64,000 bases of DNA from Phoebastria nigripes (GCA_035582835.1 JAYKAV010003090.1:282262-346261); one strand, 5' to 3'; positions 52,376-64,000 are shown, counted from the stretch's first letter. The notes: a model not told the origin generated them from the sequence alone. Numbers and translations are program-made.

Positions 52376-55300
52376 CTGAAAAGAAGAACAAGATAACTTC
52401 ATGGTATCTGTCCTGAAATAAGTTTTAAAATTCCCTTCAAGTTTCGCCCCTCCCCATGGAGCCAGCCAAATCTAATTCCTCCTTCAACTAAATCGGCAAG
52501 AAATTTCCATTATAGCAAAGGAAGTGTTTATAGGAAGGCTCTGGACAGTTGCTAATAGCTGCTATGTTACGGTGCTGCTAAAAAGACAGGATTTAAATAG
52601 CTTCAGATTGTAATTCAGTTTCAGTGTTTGATATAGACTAACTCATCAACTCTATGTTCAAGACACAACATTTCTTATGCGACCATTTGAAGGGGAAAAT
52701 GCCAATCTGCAAGCTTTCCATCAAAGGTTTGTCACAAGCTAGGTCTAAAGCATTTACAATTTGAAAAAAACCACATTAAAACAATCAAAAATTTCAGTCA
52801 TCATCATCTATGTTCCAAGTCCACTGGCCACAATGGAGCTCAAAGCACGTACTTCACATTGTCATAATTTATCAAAAGCAGACATCATCGTTACTCTTCC
52901 TGAAACTTCTGAAAGTATCAGGCAAGATGAGGACTCAATGTACTAGACATCAGAGAAAGGACCAGCAAAGCAACTTTATCTTTTCATTACACTTATTCAT
53001 ATTAACAGGAATATTTTCTAAATAAATCAAAGTTAACGTGTACATCATACACACAGGCCTGTAATAGCTGCAGAATATTTGTTCACTATAAGTTTGAATA
53101 TATATTCAGGAATGCAGTTGGCTCAGCCTAATTGTTCTAAGATACATACCATTGGTAATGTTATGCAGCTTAGGTTGCAGAACAAAAACTGACCTTCATG
53201 CCTTCCCTGCAAATTTTGAGTTAAAACCAAACAAAACCAGCAGAGTCAGAATTATTCACAGCACTGGTGACTGACAGGATAAAGCTCCTTTCTCTGACGT
53301 TACGGGTGACACTATGACTATTCAAGTCAGTGGCACTGACTTCAAAGGCTCAGTATTTCACTGTTTGATTTTTCATCAAGACAACAGCTGCCACCATAAG
53401 ACAGAGATTCCAACAGCTGTTAAGACTGGCAATGCAATTCACTCCTGAAACATGAAAGTAAATTTTGCAGCATTGGTCCAAAAGAAGATATTTACTATGT
53501 GAATTCCTGAAGCGCTGAACAGAATTATCAGAGAGCTCTATAGTTGTTCTTAAATATGCAACTTTAGTTGACCATTCAAGGACTCAAAGAGTTATAATAA
53601 CTTGAGGGTTTGTTTTCAGTGCCTTCATGGAAACGGGGGCGGGGGAAGTCTATTGCTGACGTATTTTCCTGGCAGCTGAGTTATACTTCTGGGCAGGATG
53701 AATGAAGGTAGAACAAGCACGGGCAGGGTGAACAAGTGCAAACCAATTAAACATGCACACATGTGGGTTCATTTTCTTTTTTCTTTTTCTCTTTTTTTAG
53801 AAAACTTTTTAATTTGAGCCTCATTTGCCTTTCATACTGATTTATCACAAGCCAGATAACTGCTATCAATGCATAGGTTTTGCAACACAGTTAGTTAACT
53901 TCAAGCCAGAGAAGAAACCGGTTTACACAGTTTAGACTAAATAGAGCTTAGAAGGCCATTCACAAATTGAATAGCTAGGGCTATAATATAGAGAGTAAGG
54001 GGAGATCGTAATGTGTTAGAGCTTTGGGAAATAATCTGTAGGTTGTATTTTATGCTGAAACTACCACATTAGCCAAGAGATTTACAGAGAAATGCACCCA
54101 TTATATGCAAACAGCTCTATAAAGCATACAAAAATATTCTCAGCTGTTACTTGTCTCTCTACTTACTGCTTCTACAGTGAAAATGTAAATTGAAAGTTTT
54201 CCAACTATTTCCAGTTCGGTTGATCTCAAAGCAAGTTACACTGTACTGCCTAAAAGCTATGGCTTTCTAAAAATAATGGTGATATCTATATTAATCATTC
54301 TTCAACTGCATGCAATACAAGTATGTTGTCTGGCTATGTTTACAGGCTGTAATATAATCAAGGGTTTAGATGACAGACTAACTCATGAAGGTAAAGCTCC
54401 AAAGGGTCATCCCACAGTCAGATTATATTACAGTCACATAAGACATACTGTGTCAGCTGTTTACCACATACCTACCCAGTCAGTTTAGTATATTTTCCAA
54501 AACAAAATGAAAACTTAAATCATAGTTAAAATGTCTTAAAAGCGTTTCTGTTGCTATAATCAGAGTTGTTAAAATAAAGACCTTTACGGTTTATTAGAAA
54601 GGTGATACCCTATGCTTTCTTATTTCAGCTCTGATTGTCTACCTCTACCCCTCCCCTACTGCTTCCTTAAATATATCTTGCTTTTACTTGTTTTCTATTT
54701 CTTTGTTCACAAAATTTTAGTTTAAAATTGGGAAAAAATTATTAAAGAGAACTTCAGTTAAACAAAGTAGACAATAATGTCTTTCAATGTACATTGACCT
54801 AAAGCATGATTAAACATCAAGCAGCATAGATATCTCTGTCCACTTAAGGCTATTTTAGCTTTATTAATACTTAGCACTTTGTTTTGTTTTTAAAGAGAGG
54901 TGACCCATCCACATATCCGTGGGAGCAACTCTTCTGACAACTGTTCTAGGATGATAGTACATAAACTGAAACCTCTCATTAGGCAACGTTTCCTATCCTC
55001 ATTATTTCAGCTTACAGGAAGTTTGGAATATACCTTGCTCCATGTGATAGAGGATCAGTCGGGCTAAGACCACTTTCATAATGCTCTCCCCATGTCCTGT
55101 GGTTGAAGTGGCACCAGAACGGTTATCAGCATAACCTCCACTTCCTTTTCAGAGGGAAAAAAAAAAAGGCGGCAATATTCTGTAATACAATTTACAAGCT
55201 GTGCATTGTTTAAAATAGGTACCGAACATTTCTTCCTAAAGGTCCAGCAGTTCTGTGCACTTCTGGGAGCAAAGTGTCAGTAACAAACTTCTTTCTCATT

Positions 55301-58300
55301 TCTGCCTCAGTTTGAAAAGTAAAATATATGAAAGACATCAACAACAGCTGGATGAAGGCAGTTGCCAAGTTGAGAGAGCTGGAAGACTAGTGATCTGCTT
55401 GTGGTACAAGAAGCAGAAGCAGGCCAACACTTCACAGGGATGGGCAAAAATATTTTCCAGAACAGCAAGGGACAGTATATTGAGGATCAGCAAGATAGCG
55501 ATGGGATGCAGAATGCCAGGTCACGCAACATTACCAGTCGAGAAGATATGAAGGAAGATGTGAGGCCATTGGTGAATTGACCAAAGTTTGAGGGGAACTT
55601 ACCCGCAAGAGCAAAAGCAGGTAAGAGATTTGAAGAGCCTGGGCTCTAGTGAAGCATCATAAAGCACCCCTGAAGAATCTTGCAAGTCCTNACCACAAGC
55701 AGAGTGTTTCTTCTGTTGAACTCCCACCCCCCCTTTATTTTTTCCCCTCCCATCCTTGTTTTGCTGGCACATTCCACCCCCTCTTCTCCACCAAGCTTCT
55801 GCTTGCTCAACACCCATGTTTCTAGCACATCTCCTAAGAAAAATATTTCCCAGGAGCTGGGGAGGAACATACCACAGCATTATAAACAAGGTACTGGGGG
55901 AGGGGAAAGAGGCATAGAAGAGCAATGAAAGTTTCTTCCCTTCTGTACTTTCTTGATCAGATCAGACCTTTTTCAATGGACCCCAATTTACACGTGGAAA
56001 ACCACTGCCACCATGTTTGTCAAAGCCCCCTTTCAAAAGGCTCTAATATTTAAAAGGACAGCTAGCATTTCTGTATCCAATTCTGCAGATGTCTAGTAAG
56101 AGCAAAAGTTGCAAGCAATATGCTCAACAGTGCCCTGTTTCATTTGTCTTTCACAGACCTATGTCCCATACTATAGCAGCCCTGAACATAAGAGAAGGGT
56201 ATTTGCAGTCAGAAATGAAGCTGAAAATCACAGTGAAAATGCAGAGGGTACCAAAATATTAGCAACTTCGGGTGCGAGAGAAAGTTAGTATTAGTTTTAT
56301 AGTAATCATGTACTGCCAACAGCAGTGCTATTTGAGTTTGGAACATGTTTTACTAAAAATAATTATTTTCCAAATTGCAACTGTATGGTAGAACCCTGAA
56401 GCAATCAAATGGCAAGTCTGTCCCACAAGAGGAAGAAGTCTGGGGAAAGGATTTCAAGTGTCTCTTTATACTTGGGTAAGAGATCTCTTAAAATATTTCC
56501 TTTATTCCACAACGCATCTATTAGGCTCTGAGGCAGTCTTATCAGGGCTCTCTAAGAACAGGAATTTACTCAAAGTTGCCAGTCATTTTACAGTTCTGGC
56601 TCACTGATACAATGAACAGTAATTACAATTACACCAACTTCCTTAAGTATCACGAAAACAGCATCTTAGTATGGAACAGGCTACATTTTTTGACTTAGCT
56701 GTAAGCATGGAAGTACAAAAGGAGAGCTTTATCAGAATGAACTGAAAGGAAACACAGAAAAAAAAAAAACAACATTAGCATTCAGGAAAGGACAGAAAAA
56801 AGAAATTCCCATCCCCATTTTCCAGAGAGAAAAGTGTTGGATGATGATGATAATGACAGCGCTACACCTCTACTCCCAATCCTTACTTGCAGTCTCCATG
56901 TTGTGTTAAGCTGCTTGAGCTTTGATACATTTGAATGTTAGACCTCCATTTCAGATGTACCAGTATTTATGTTTCATTTCACTAATGAAAAGGAGAATGT
57001 GTAATACTTTTTTTTTTTTTCTTTTTTTTCTTTCTTTAAATGAGATACCTCCAAAAAATGAGAGGCAAGACCCCACACCCCATACCTATGCATGCTGTGT
57101 CACCAACACGGCCAATCAGTTTATTAGAGAGTCCTCCAGTGGATGTTGCACAAGCTACATTTCCTTCACTGTCTATAGCAACAGCACCGACTGTTCCAAG
57201 GTCTCTGCCAAGAAAAACAGTTCACAAAATTAGGTAGAATTAAAGCATACCTGCCAAAGCATGTTGCACTTATTTTCCAGGTAGCTTTAAAAAAAGATTA
57301 CTGCAAAAAAATTACTGCTCATCATAAAGCTATTTTTTACCATGCTTCTCATTACAAAAATAACAAGCAATAAGCAACAATTCTCATAGCTTTATATTTA
57401 ATAGAGTAGAAAACACTCATTTTTTTTTTTATCTCCCCCCATGACTTGTTTACCTTCATAGCATGGAAACTTCGACTTGGGGAGGGAAAAAAACGCACAA
57501 AGAACAAAAGCACATGGGGCAGAAATATTTCTAGCCGTCATAGTTCTGGAGTAGTTTTTTGGCTGTGACAAACCTGACACACAACTTTCCCCTAAACAGC
57601 AACTCAAAGACGCAAGAATTGTCTCCACTGTCTCAACAGGAGGTTAACTGGAATTATTAATGACAATGCACGTAAACAAGTGAATACAGAAAAGGACAAT
57701 AATGTTATGCATGCACTGAATCATTTCCTTCCTGTTCCTCCTCNTTCCTCTTCCTTATTCCCCTAAATGTTTGAATGCCACAAAAAAAAAAAAAAGTTAT
57801 TTATGTGCCTTTGAACTAGTATTGTTCACAACGCATCATTAATACATATTTTCGTCTTTGTACTCTGTAGCTATGCAATCTTGAGGTTTAAATCACTTGG
57901 CCAGTAGAATCTGTTGAAACCGCACATCAGCTTAAAAATCTTCATGCACTGAAGAAAATAGAAGTCTCAACTACTGCTTTATTTCTTCAGCACAGAAAAG
58001 TCATACGTAATAGGCTGCTTCAAATATACATGTGTATTCATACTTGGAGAAAAAAAGGCTATTGTAACTTACAGTAACAGTTGCTGCACTGAGAAGCAAG
58101 ACATTACTGAGAAGCAACAGTTTGAGTGTCCACATATTCCAATCTTGGCAATTCATGTAGGAATATAAANCAGTATCTGGCTAGGAGAGGTATACCAAAA
58201 AAATCTAAATCCCTCCACATAGGAAAAGAACTTGAAACAATCCTTCAAGGAACTGCCCAACAGGCAACTGGAACAGGAATACCTTTGGAAGTTGCCTGGG

Positions 58301-61300
58301 CACAGGTGAGGATCTCTCTATAGCCCCACAAAATCTAAGCTAATTAAGTCAGACAAAGTCTTTGTGTACCATGAAACCCACAGTCAATTTCTCAGAGAAC
58401 CAACTTCCTGTTCCCTCCGGCTTATGTAAAATATCATACTGTCAGTCCCTACACTTCATTCACAGCAATTCAAAGTTGACTGATGAATCACAGGCCTTAC
58501 AAACTGCTCTGACATTTATGTGGAGACGGACTTCATCTCAAACTGATATGATGGCGCAGATGGGCTTCCCACCCATCCATCTGTTACAAATGATTTGCTG
58601 AAAAGAATATTAGTAAATTCAGTACTCCCTTACACACTCACGTGGCACCCTTCAACCAACTAAAGTTAGATCCTCCTGAGAAATTAAGAAAGGTACATCC
58701 AGATGTACATTTTCCTAGGTATGTATTTACCTTAAGCAACTGTGAGAATAATGAAAGTACACAGATCACATACACAGCAGCTATCTGTTTTGGTACAAGA
58801 GCTCAACTGACGATAAATAACAAAGTGAATGTGTCGACATAACTTATCTGCGGTGAAGCAAATGGACAACTACACTCTATTTCTTACTGTCCCTTTAAAC
58901 TTTTTCACTGCTTCAGTGTCAAATGTTTTCTTTGTCCATTTTCAGAATAAAGGCAAAGAAGATATAAATAATCTGTTGCATAGCTAGTTGACTCAGAAAC
59001 ATTACCAAGGCAGGCAAAACTGTCTAAGTAGAGATATCATATTATAATCATCTCTTTATTGTTAGCTAGTGACAGTAGCAAGAACCTCAACAAGTACCTG
59101 TAGTATACCAGAGGATGCTATTAGTAGTAATGATTTTGTTCAATCAAGAATTATTCTTATGTACTGCATATACTGTGATACAGAATAGATCACTTGGATT
59201 TGTTCATTCCCTTTTGTCTAAATCTTTCATTATCCAGTACCCATGAAGTTAGATGTACTTACTCTATCCCCATTCAACTAATAAGGCATCTACTATTTCG
59301 TCTCTTAGCCCTGCATCAGTAGTAGTGTTTTCTGTCGACTGCTGTCAGGGTCCTTGTTAATTAATACCTCCTCGAGTTACTCTTGCACTGTGATTCACAG
59401 AGGGGCTACTAGCCCATCTACTACCTTATGGCTGGACCCAGCTCCCTTTCTGTGGGGTTCTCAGGCAATCTCCAGCAATTCTTGACAAAGGTATGGTCAG
59501 AATCTTTGGAGTGAGAGACTGAAGATAAAACAAACCACACCTTATTCTCAGCAAAGGGTGTACAAGATGCCACGTTGTACGTGCAATGGAATCATAAGCT
59601 TTTAGCATAAATGAATGCAGGCTTCTAACCAGCAGAAAAGAACAGTCTCTCTTCTGAAGACACCAAACTTTGCTTGGAAAGCTGTGAACCCCCAAGGTTT
59701 CCAACATTGTTAGGACCAGAGGACTGGAAGTAAAGTACACACCAACCTTCAAATTCCCAGTATGATCTGGTATTATGTTGCCTCTGACTAATACTACTTC
59801 ACCTTCTGTCTGTTCACCTCAGGCAAGTTTCTGCATAATCACTGTGGACATAAAAAAAACATTCCACGTGTGATACACGAACAAATGGGCTTGCATAAAA
59901 AAAAGACCCGTTTTCAACTTTGTGAATTTGTGCTGATGTTTTGGGCACTGGTTGTCAGAAAAAGAATAGTGTGGCTAAGACAAGAAAAAGTCTTGAGCCC
60001 TTCAGAAATACACAAGCCTTCTATTATCAGATATTCCAGAACAAGACAATGCTGAAATTGAAGATGCCTAACACTGTTATAAGAAAAAAAATAATTAAGC
60101 AGTTATAAAGAATGAATGGAGATTCAGATGCCATGCCATTCCAACTTACATATTCAGGAGACCAAGTAGCAGTAGGGGCTACGCCATCCTCAAAATTCTT
60201 CGTAATGAATTATAATACCACACAGTCCTTGGATAGACCATGGATCAAAAGAAAACTTCTGTTGGATACCCATGGCCTGAGCAAAGATGAACTACAGCTG
60301 AGACCTTACGGTCAAGGAACAACTTCACTTTGTTTACAAGACCATATTTACACTTGCCTCATGAATTTCTTTTTCCTTCTAGCAATTTACTGAAAGCAAC
60401 ATACAGCTTGTAGTTTATAGCCTCATTTCATGGACTTTAATTAGCGTGCCCACAGAAGAAATTTCCTCCTTTTGATCTACAAATTCTTCAGCTCTGCTTC
60501 TCTCATTACTACTATTTCACAGAACAGACTAACAACATGCAATACAGCATTTATGTAATGTAATACAGTGTTTTCCTATGCCACAACCACTGACATACAA
60601 ATGGAAGCTCAAAACAATTTAGTATTTATGCCTACCTCACAGGCATAAAAAACATTTTTGACACCTGATGATTTTCCTTCCCTTCCCATCCACCTCACCT
60701 TCTTCTCTACTTTTATGAGACTTGCTTATTTTTCAAGTGACTTTTGTTTTGCTGTTGTGCAATACCATCCAGTAGCGTCTCTTTTCACACCCACCACTAC
60801 ACTGAACTTCTTGGTCAATTTTTTCATTCCTATCTACAATAACCAACAGCCACAATCAGCACTCAGAAGGAGTTACTGGTCAAAATCTGATGTTGTTTAA
60901 CCACCTAATCCAGTTTAAAGGCAAATCTGATCATCTACTTAGCCAAGATCAGCCTTTTTTTTTTTCTTCCATGGACTTGTTTTAAAACATGGACTGGAGA
61001 TTTTTTAAAATCACAGTTCCTCCACGGAAAAGAACTACACAAAGTGATGTCTGCTGTTTGTTAAAGCTGCTCTATGCACTTCTATAACTGGTGATTTTAA
61101 GAGCAACAACAAGTTCTAACTTTGTCCTCCATTAATGCCACAAAACCTATGCTATGTCAAAGTGACCGACAATCTTCTTAAGCATCAACAAGTCTGTTCA
61201 AGTTTGTTCCAGTCACTTACACTTGAGCAAATTCATTGCAACCTTGATTTTTCATTATTTTCACTGAGGATGTACTGTGAAGACTGTATCAAAACATGTA

Positions 61301-61620
61301 ACACTCGCAACTGAAGTATTCTCAAGTTTGAATACAGGCCTTCAAGCTTTGGTGATTTTTTTTTTGTTTTGGTTTGGTTTGGGTTTTTTTGGTTGTTTGT
61401 TTAACTGATAGCACAAATTAAATTACCTGAATTTGAAAAGAAAAAATATTTTACAAAAACCCTACTTCTGAAACTCTTCAGGGTTGGAATCTGGCTCAAG
61501 GTTCTTCTTCCATCTCTCCTGGGATCTCTTGGTTATGAGTTTCTCCCCTGGAGTCTCAGGAATACCCATGGCCTGAGCAAACAGGTGTGCACCACGATCA
61601 GTCAGCAGCATGTGCTTCGT
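52140..61620 (-). CDS. ASRGL1: ASRGL1, isoaspartyl peptidase/L-asparaginase (four 3'-terminal coding exons, 5' end outside window)
   Basis: Family knowledge: ASRGL1 is a cytosolic Ntn-hydrolase that hydrolyses L-asparagine and beta-aspartyl (isoaspartyl) peptides. The proenzyme cuts itself before a threonine, which becomes the N-terminal nucleophile of the beta subunit. Seen here: exons 61466-61620, 57086-57204, 55034-55144 and 52140-52375 splice in frame into 206 codons plus stop. The nucleophile is in GTVGAVAID (human Thr168). ATSTGG (Thr186), GRVGD (Arg196, Asp199) and STTGHGES (Thr219, Gly220, Gly222) follow, so every known catalytic or binding residue in this part is intact. No frameshift or internal stop is seen, so the gene looks functional. 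The C-terminus runs about ten residues past my recollection of the human protein. Exons for roughly the first 110 residues and the start codon must lie beyond 64000. The assignment rests on recalled human sequence, not an alignment run. Confidence 0.93.
52376..55033 (-). other. ASRGL1 last intron, no other feature
   Basis: This intron of about 2.66 kb is A/T-rich. It holds a pyrimidine tract near 53776-53799 and a short G-rich stretch near 53635-53647. No coding exon, recognisable transposable element or RNA gene was seen in it. Confidence 0.6.
55034..55144 (-). CDS. ASRGL1: ASRGL1 exon with the STTGHGE substrate-binding loop
   Basis: This 111-bp exon has the acceptor CTGAAAAG and donor GCAAG|GTATAT. 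It is joined through split Gly codons on both sides. It encodes SGGYADN, then [18 protein letters not shown] and a terminal HMEQ. The threonine of TTGHG and the two glycines around the His correspond to human Thr219, Gly220 and Gly222 in the active site. Residues RSGA replace the DIGA of human after YADN, a tolerated surface position. Confidence 0.95.
55145..57085 (-). other. ASRGL1 intron between the catalytic and TTGHG exons
   Basis: This 1.94-kb intron contains a C/T-rich block near 55720-55800 and a T/C homopolymer tract at 57008-57037 close to the donor. The open frames in it are short, overlap on both strands and show no family motif. They are taken as chance. Confidence 0.6.
57008..57037. 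repeat. T/C homopolymer tract in ASRGL1 intron
   Basis: T13 C T8 C followed by TTTC units, about 50 bases into the intron on the transcribed strand. Simple repeat only. Confidence 0.75.
57086..57204 (-). CDS. ASRGL1: ASRGL1 exon carrying the catalytic threonine
   Basis: This 119-bp exon has the acceptor TTCTTGGCAG and donor CATAG|GTATGG. The split Lys codon from the previous exon gives KDLG followed by TVGAVAID. Self-cleavage is expected between that Gly and Thr, so this exon holds the start of the beta subunit. It also encodes ATSTGG and GRVGDTACI, which in the family supply Thr186, Arg196 and Asp199. The downstream intron begins with G-runs and then a long A/G tract on the minus strand (plus-strand T/C tract 57008-57037). 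Confidence 0.95.
57205..61465 (-). other. ASRGL1 intron containing a possible dead duplicate exon
   Basis: This is a 4.26-kb intron. At 60266-60285 it carries 20 bases identical to the next exon upstream (61562-61581), on the same strand (see findings). A G/T-rich tract lies at 61356-61403, just inside the acceptor side. Otherwise it is ordinary A/T-rich sequence without a recognised element. Confidence 0.6.
61356..61403. repeat. G/T-rich low-complexity tract
   Basis: T runs are interrupted by GG and GGG (for example GGTTTGGTTTGGG). It lies about 60 bases beyond the donor side of the 155-bp ASRGL1 exon, inside the intron. Confidence 0.75.
61466..61620 (-). CDS. ASRGL1: ASRGL1 exon encoding the end of the alpha subunit
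   Basis: This 155-bp exon is preceded on the minus strand by a good acceptor (CTTCTGCAG) and followed by the donor AA|GTAGGG. It starts in phase 0 and leaves two bases of a Lys codon. It encodes a stretch with [20 protein letters not shown] and TPGEKL, the alpha-subunit helix and the start of the linker that precedes the self-cleavage site. The Lys/Glu-rich region after it ([10 protein letters not shown], then EEFQ) matches the flexible, poorly conserved linker of the family. Confidence 0.92.
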
Positions 61621-62426
61621 CTGCAGAAGACAGACAAGAGATTCACTGACAATTCTTGTTTGGCCTTGTACTGAGCAGTTCTGTGTAATCACTCTTTATT
61701 TTTAGATGTATCCACACAAAGAAAATTCCAAATTTTGTTTTATTTTTAAACTTTCTAGATTCCTATGCCTACACCTCTTCCACTAGCTGAAAAAAATTTT
61801 CAGCTCTCCAAAATACAAACTTTCATCATTAGTAGAAAAGAACTGCATTTATCTGTTTAATACTTACTATAATGGGAGAAAAAAAATTCGTAAATTTGCT
61901 CTTTTGCTAATTTGCATGCAACTTTTTTGTACTGTTTCCAGTCAATCACCAAATCACTACTTAACTGTTTTGTCCAGTTAACTAAGAGATCTACAAGGAT
62001 TTTACTCAGAAGGAAAGAATGGTAAATAAATTCCTGTTCTGTTTGAAGGTATTGTACCTCGTAAGAGTAAAATAACCAAAAAATGTAAATATCACACACT
62101 AAAGTGTTTCTTAACATCAGCTGAACCATTTTATTTTAAATATTTCCTTCAACTAGCTGCTACCCTTATAGACCCAGAATTTCAAATTTAAGAACAGGAT
62201 ACTGTTCTAACGGGTTAGACCAAAAAATGTTTGCTCTCTTCTAACGACATTTGCAGAAGCTCTATTTTGATTCCTTTATTTAGCAAAGCACTTAGACCAG
62301 TCAACAACCTTAGTTAAATCCATGCTTCAAAGTCTGTACAGCTTGGTTAACTCATATTTTAGAGAAACTTGGCAGATACATTTGTTTCATTAATCCTTAT
62401 ACTTTAGTAGGAGCCCCAAAATCTGA

Positions 62427-62462
62427 TTTTTTTTTTTTTNTTTTTTTTTTTAAAAAAAAAAA
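62427..62462. repeat. T-run to A-run palindrome
   Basis: T13, one N, T11, then A11 make a simple palindrome able to form a hairpin. The N lies inside the T run, so the true length is uncertain. Confidence 0.8.
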
Positions 62463-63345
62463 CTGTGTCCAAAAATATGCATCAACTTCTTGGACCACTA
62501 CACAGCTGTTAATTGCTCATCAGAGCCCGAGAAGGTTTTGGAGGAACAGTGGTCTGACTATACAGTACGGAGTCATTTCAGAGCACAGCACCTAACTTCA
62601 AGCAAGCTTTTATGTCCATGCAGCAGCACAGCACACAGGTACCGGCGGAGGTCCAAAAAGTAGAACCACGTGATGCTGGAGGCAGCAGGCCTGCAGAGCC
62701 TTGCAGGGCACCAAAGTGGCACATACTCGGCTCTCAGCCTGAAGCGAGGATGCCAGAGGTTGGGTATTTCTGTGTCATGCTGTATTCCGCAGGACATTTA
62801 CAGTCTCAAAGCTTCAGACTTTTAAGATGTTGTAGACCATCAACTTCTGTTGATTTCTAAAGCAATGACAAGCAATCACTACCATGACCAACCCANAGCA
62901 CTGCATTGTTCTAAAGGATTCCAGCTGAACCTCTTCCCAAACCATGGACACTGATCTCTACTTAAGCCTATTACAGCCTGTGCACTAACCCCTTCAGATA
63001 GTTACAGAAGCGGGAAATGTGACTACACTTTAGACACATTCCTGATGTAGTGGCCCTGACATCAAACATTTTTGAAAATTTAAATGCCTTTTTATTGACA
63101 AATTAAGTCCTCAATTCATGAGAGTACTGCTTTAGGGAACAAGAATAAGGGTTACAAGGAAGAAGTCATCTGTACATGCAAAAGAGTGGACAACAGGCTT
63201 ACATGTCGATTGTTACNAGACAATAAAAGACCTACCTATTTCTAACAAAGCTAGTGTTCTTCCCCTTGAAAGCCAACTTCTTTGTGCAATACTGCCCCCC
63301 ACTGCCACTAAACCACCAGAAGTACATGATCCAATAATTCAAATT

Positions 63346-63376
63346 GGGTTTTTTTTTGTTTGTTTGTTTGTTTTTT
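63346..63376. repeat. (TTTG)n tract
   Basis: GGG, T9, then three TTTG-like units and a T run. Intronic low-complexity sequence. Confidence 0.75.
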
Positions 63377-63641
63377 AAGGAAATACTTTTCTTTTGACTT
63401 TATCTGTATCAGAAGTCTGTGTCCTCCATCCTCCATCACTTGCTTTCTTCAGCAATTAAGACTCTATATCATCCTTTAAATAGGTTTAAAAAAAAAAAAA
63501 GCTTTATTGTAAAAATTTAAGTTATTTCTTAAAACTCTTTCAAAGGATTCCCTCCCCTATGCAGATTCCGATAACATACCCACCTTCCTGAGCTGCACCA
63601 ACAAAAAATACTTGCATATAGAGGAATAAGCTTCTATGATA

Positions 63642-63705
63642 GGGGGTTTTGGGTTTTTTTGGTTGTTTGGGGTTTTTTTTGGTTTTTTTTTTGTTTTTTT
63701 TTTTT
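63642..63705. repeat. G/T-rich tract with several G runs
   Basis: G5 T4 G3 T7 G2, then G4 T8 G2 T10. It is intronic in ASRGL1, A/C-rich on the sense strand. Confidence 0.8.
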
Positions 63706-63927
63706 CAGTCCTCACTGAAAAGAACGTATCTTAGGCAGAATTTGGGTTTTTTTTCTCTTCAATATACCTTTTCAATCAAAAGAGCTGGTAGAACATTGCC
63801 AAACAACCCAAAAGCACATTTTTCTGTTTCATCCTTCTTCTACAGTTTCATGAATATGTTTGCTAACTTTCTTAAGTGTCTAATTTTTCTGGGACACATT
63901 TATACAAAGTAATCCAAAAGGACGACC

Positions 63928-64000
63928 GAAAAAAGAAAAAGAAAAAGAAAAAGAAGAAGAAGAAGAAAAAGAAGAAGAAGAAGAAAAAGAAGAAGAAGAA
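63928..64000. repeat. Purine tract, (GAA)n with 18-bp higher-order unit
   Basis: From 63928 the plus strand is purely A and G to the window edge. From 63953 it resolves into 18-bp units GAAGAAGAAGAAGAAAAA at 63953-63970 and 63971-63988, with a third begun at 63989. Before that it is GAAAAA-like. The array continues past the window, so its length is unknown. Confidence 0.9.

Larger units (their letters stand above)
61621..64000 (-). other. ASRGL1 intron continuing past the window edge
   Basis: No further ASRGL1 exon was found here. I looked for the motifs expected just upstream (the NAGKGS and MDASIMDG region) and did not see them. The interval holds several low-complexity tracts: T/A palindrome 62427-62462, G/T-rich 63346-63376 and 63642-63705, and the purine tract 63928-64000. 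Confidence 0.55.

Noticed and set aside
1..64000. tRNA, rRNA or snRNA genes
   Set aside because: No B-box-like GGTTCRANNCC in a plausible cloverleaf context and no recognised snRNA or 5S segments were seen by eye. A covariance-model scan was not possible here.

Overview
The window looks like nuclear DNA of a bird, or less likely another sauropsid. The main evidence is a 5'-truncated CR1 non-LTR retrotransposon at 15009-16130, which carries CR1-type reverse transcriptase sequence and ends in the ATTCTATG-like octamer tail typical of avian CR1. The background is A/T-rich and otherwise poor in repeats, with large introns and one sharp CpG island. Scattered single Ns and one 202-base N run mark it as a draft assembly.

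Only one gene can be identified with confidence. On the minus strand, four consecutive coding exons at 61466-61620, 57086-57204, 55034-55144 and 52140-52375 join in frame with good GT/AG splice sites. They encode the C-terminal two thirds of ASRGL1, an isoaspartyl peptidase/L-asparaginase and N-terminal-nucleophile hydrolase. The catalytic threonine and the substrate-binding residues are all present. The 5' exons and promoter lie beyond position 64000. A 20-base perfect copy of part of the 155-bp ASRGL1 exon lies about 1.3 kb away in the next intron, on the same strand, and may be a dead duplicate exon.

Layout: 1-15008 is non-coding A/T-rich sequence with no recognised gene. The CR1 follows at 15009-16130. 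At 17147-17512 there are two adjacent inverted repeats: 43-bp arms around a 178-base spacer, then a perfect 17-bp hairpin. A probable ancient LINE tail lies near 20.6 kb. From 32.5 to 33.8 kb there is a CpG island containing the N run, three CCAAT boxes and a GC box. It is probably the promoter of a gene whose coding exons I could not find. From 34 to 51 kb there is non-coding sequence with a 19-bp minisatellite at 41.2 kb and a possible MIR-type SINE at 46.2 kb. From 51.4 kb to the end is ASRGL1, with homopolymer and G/T-rich tracts in its introns and a (GAA)n purine tract running into the window edge.

I found no tRNA, rRNA, CRISPR-like array, multi-gene system or viral insertion that the sequence supports. 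Most open frames in the window are short chance ORFs in intergenic or intronic DNA.
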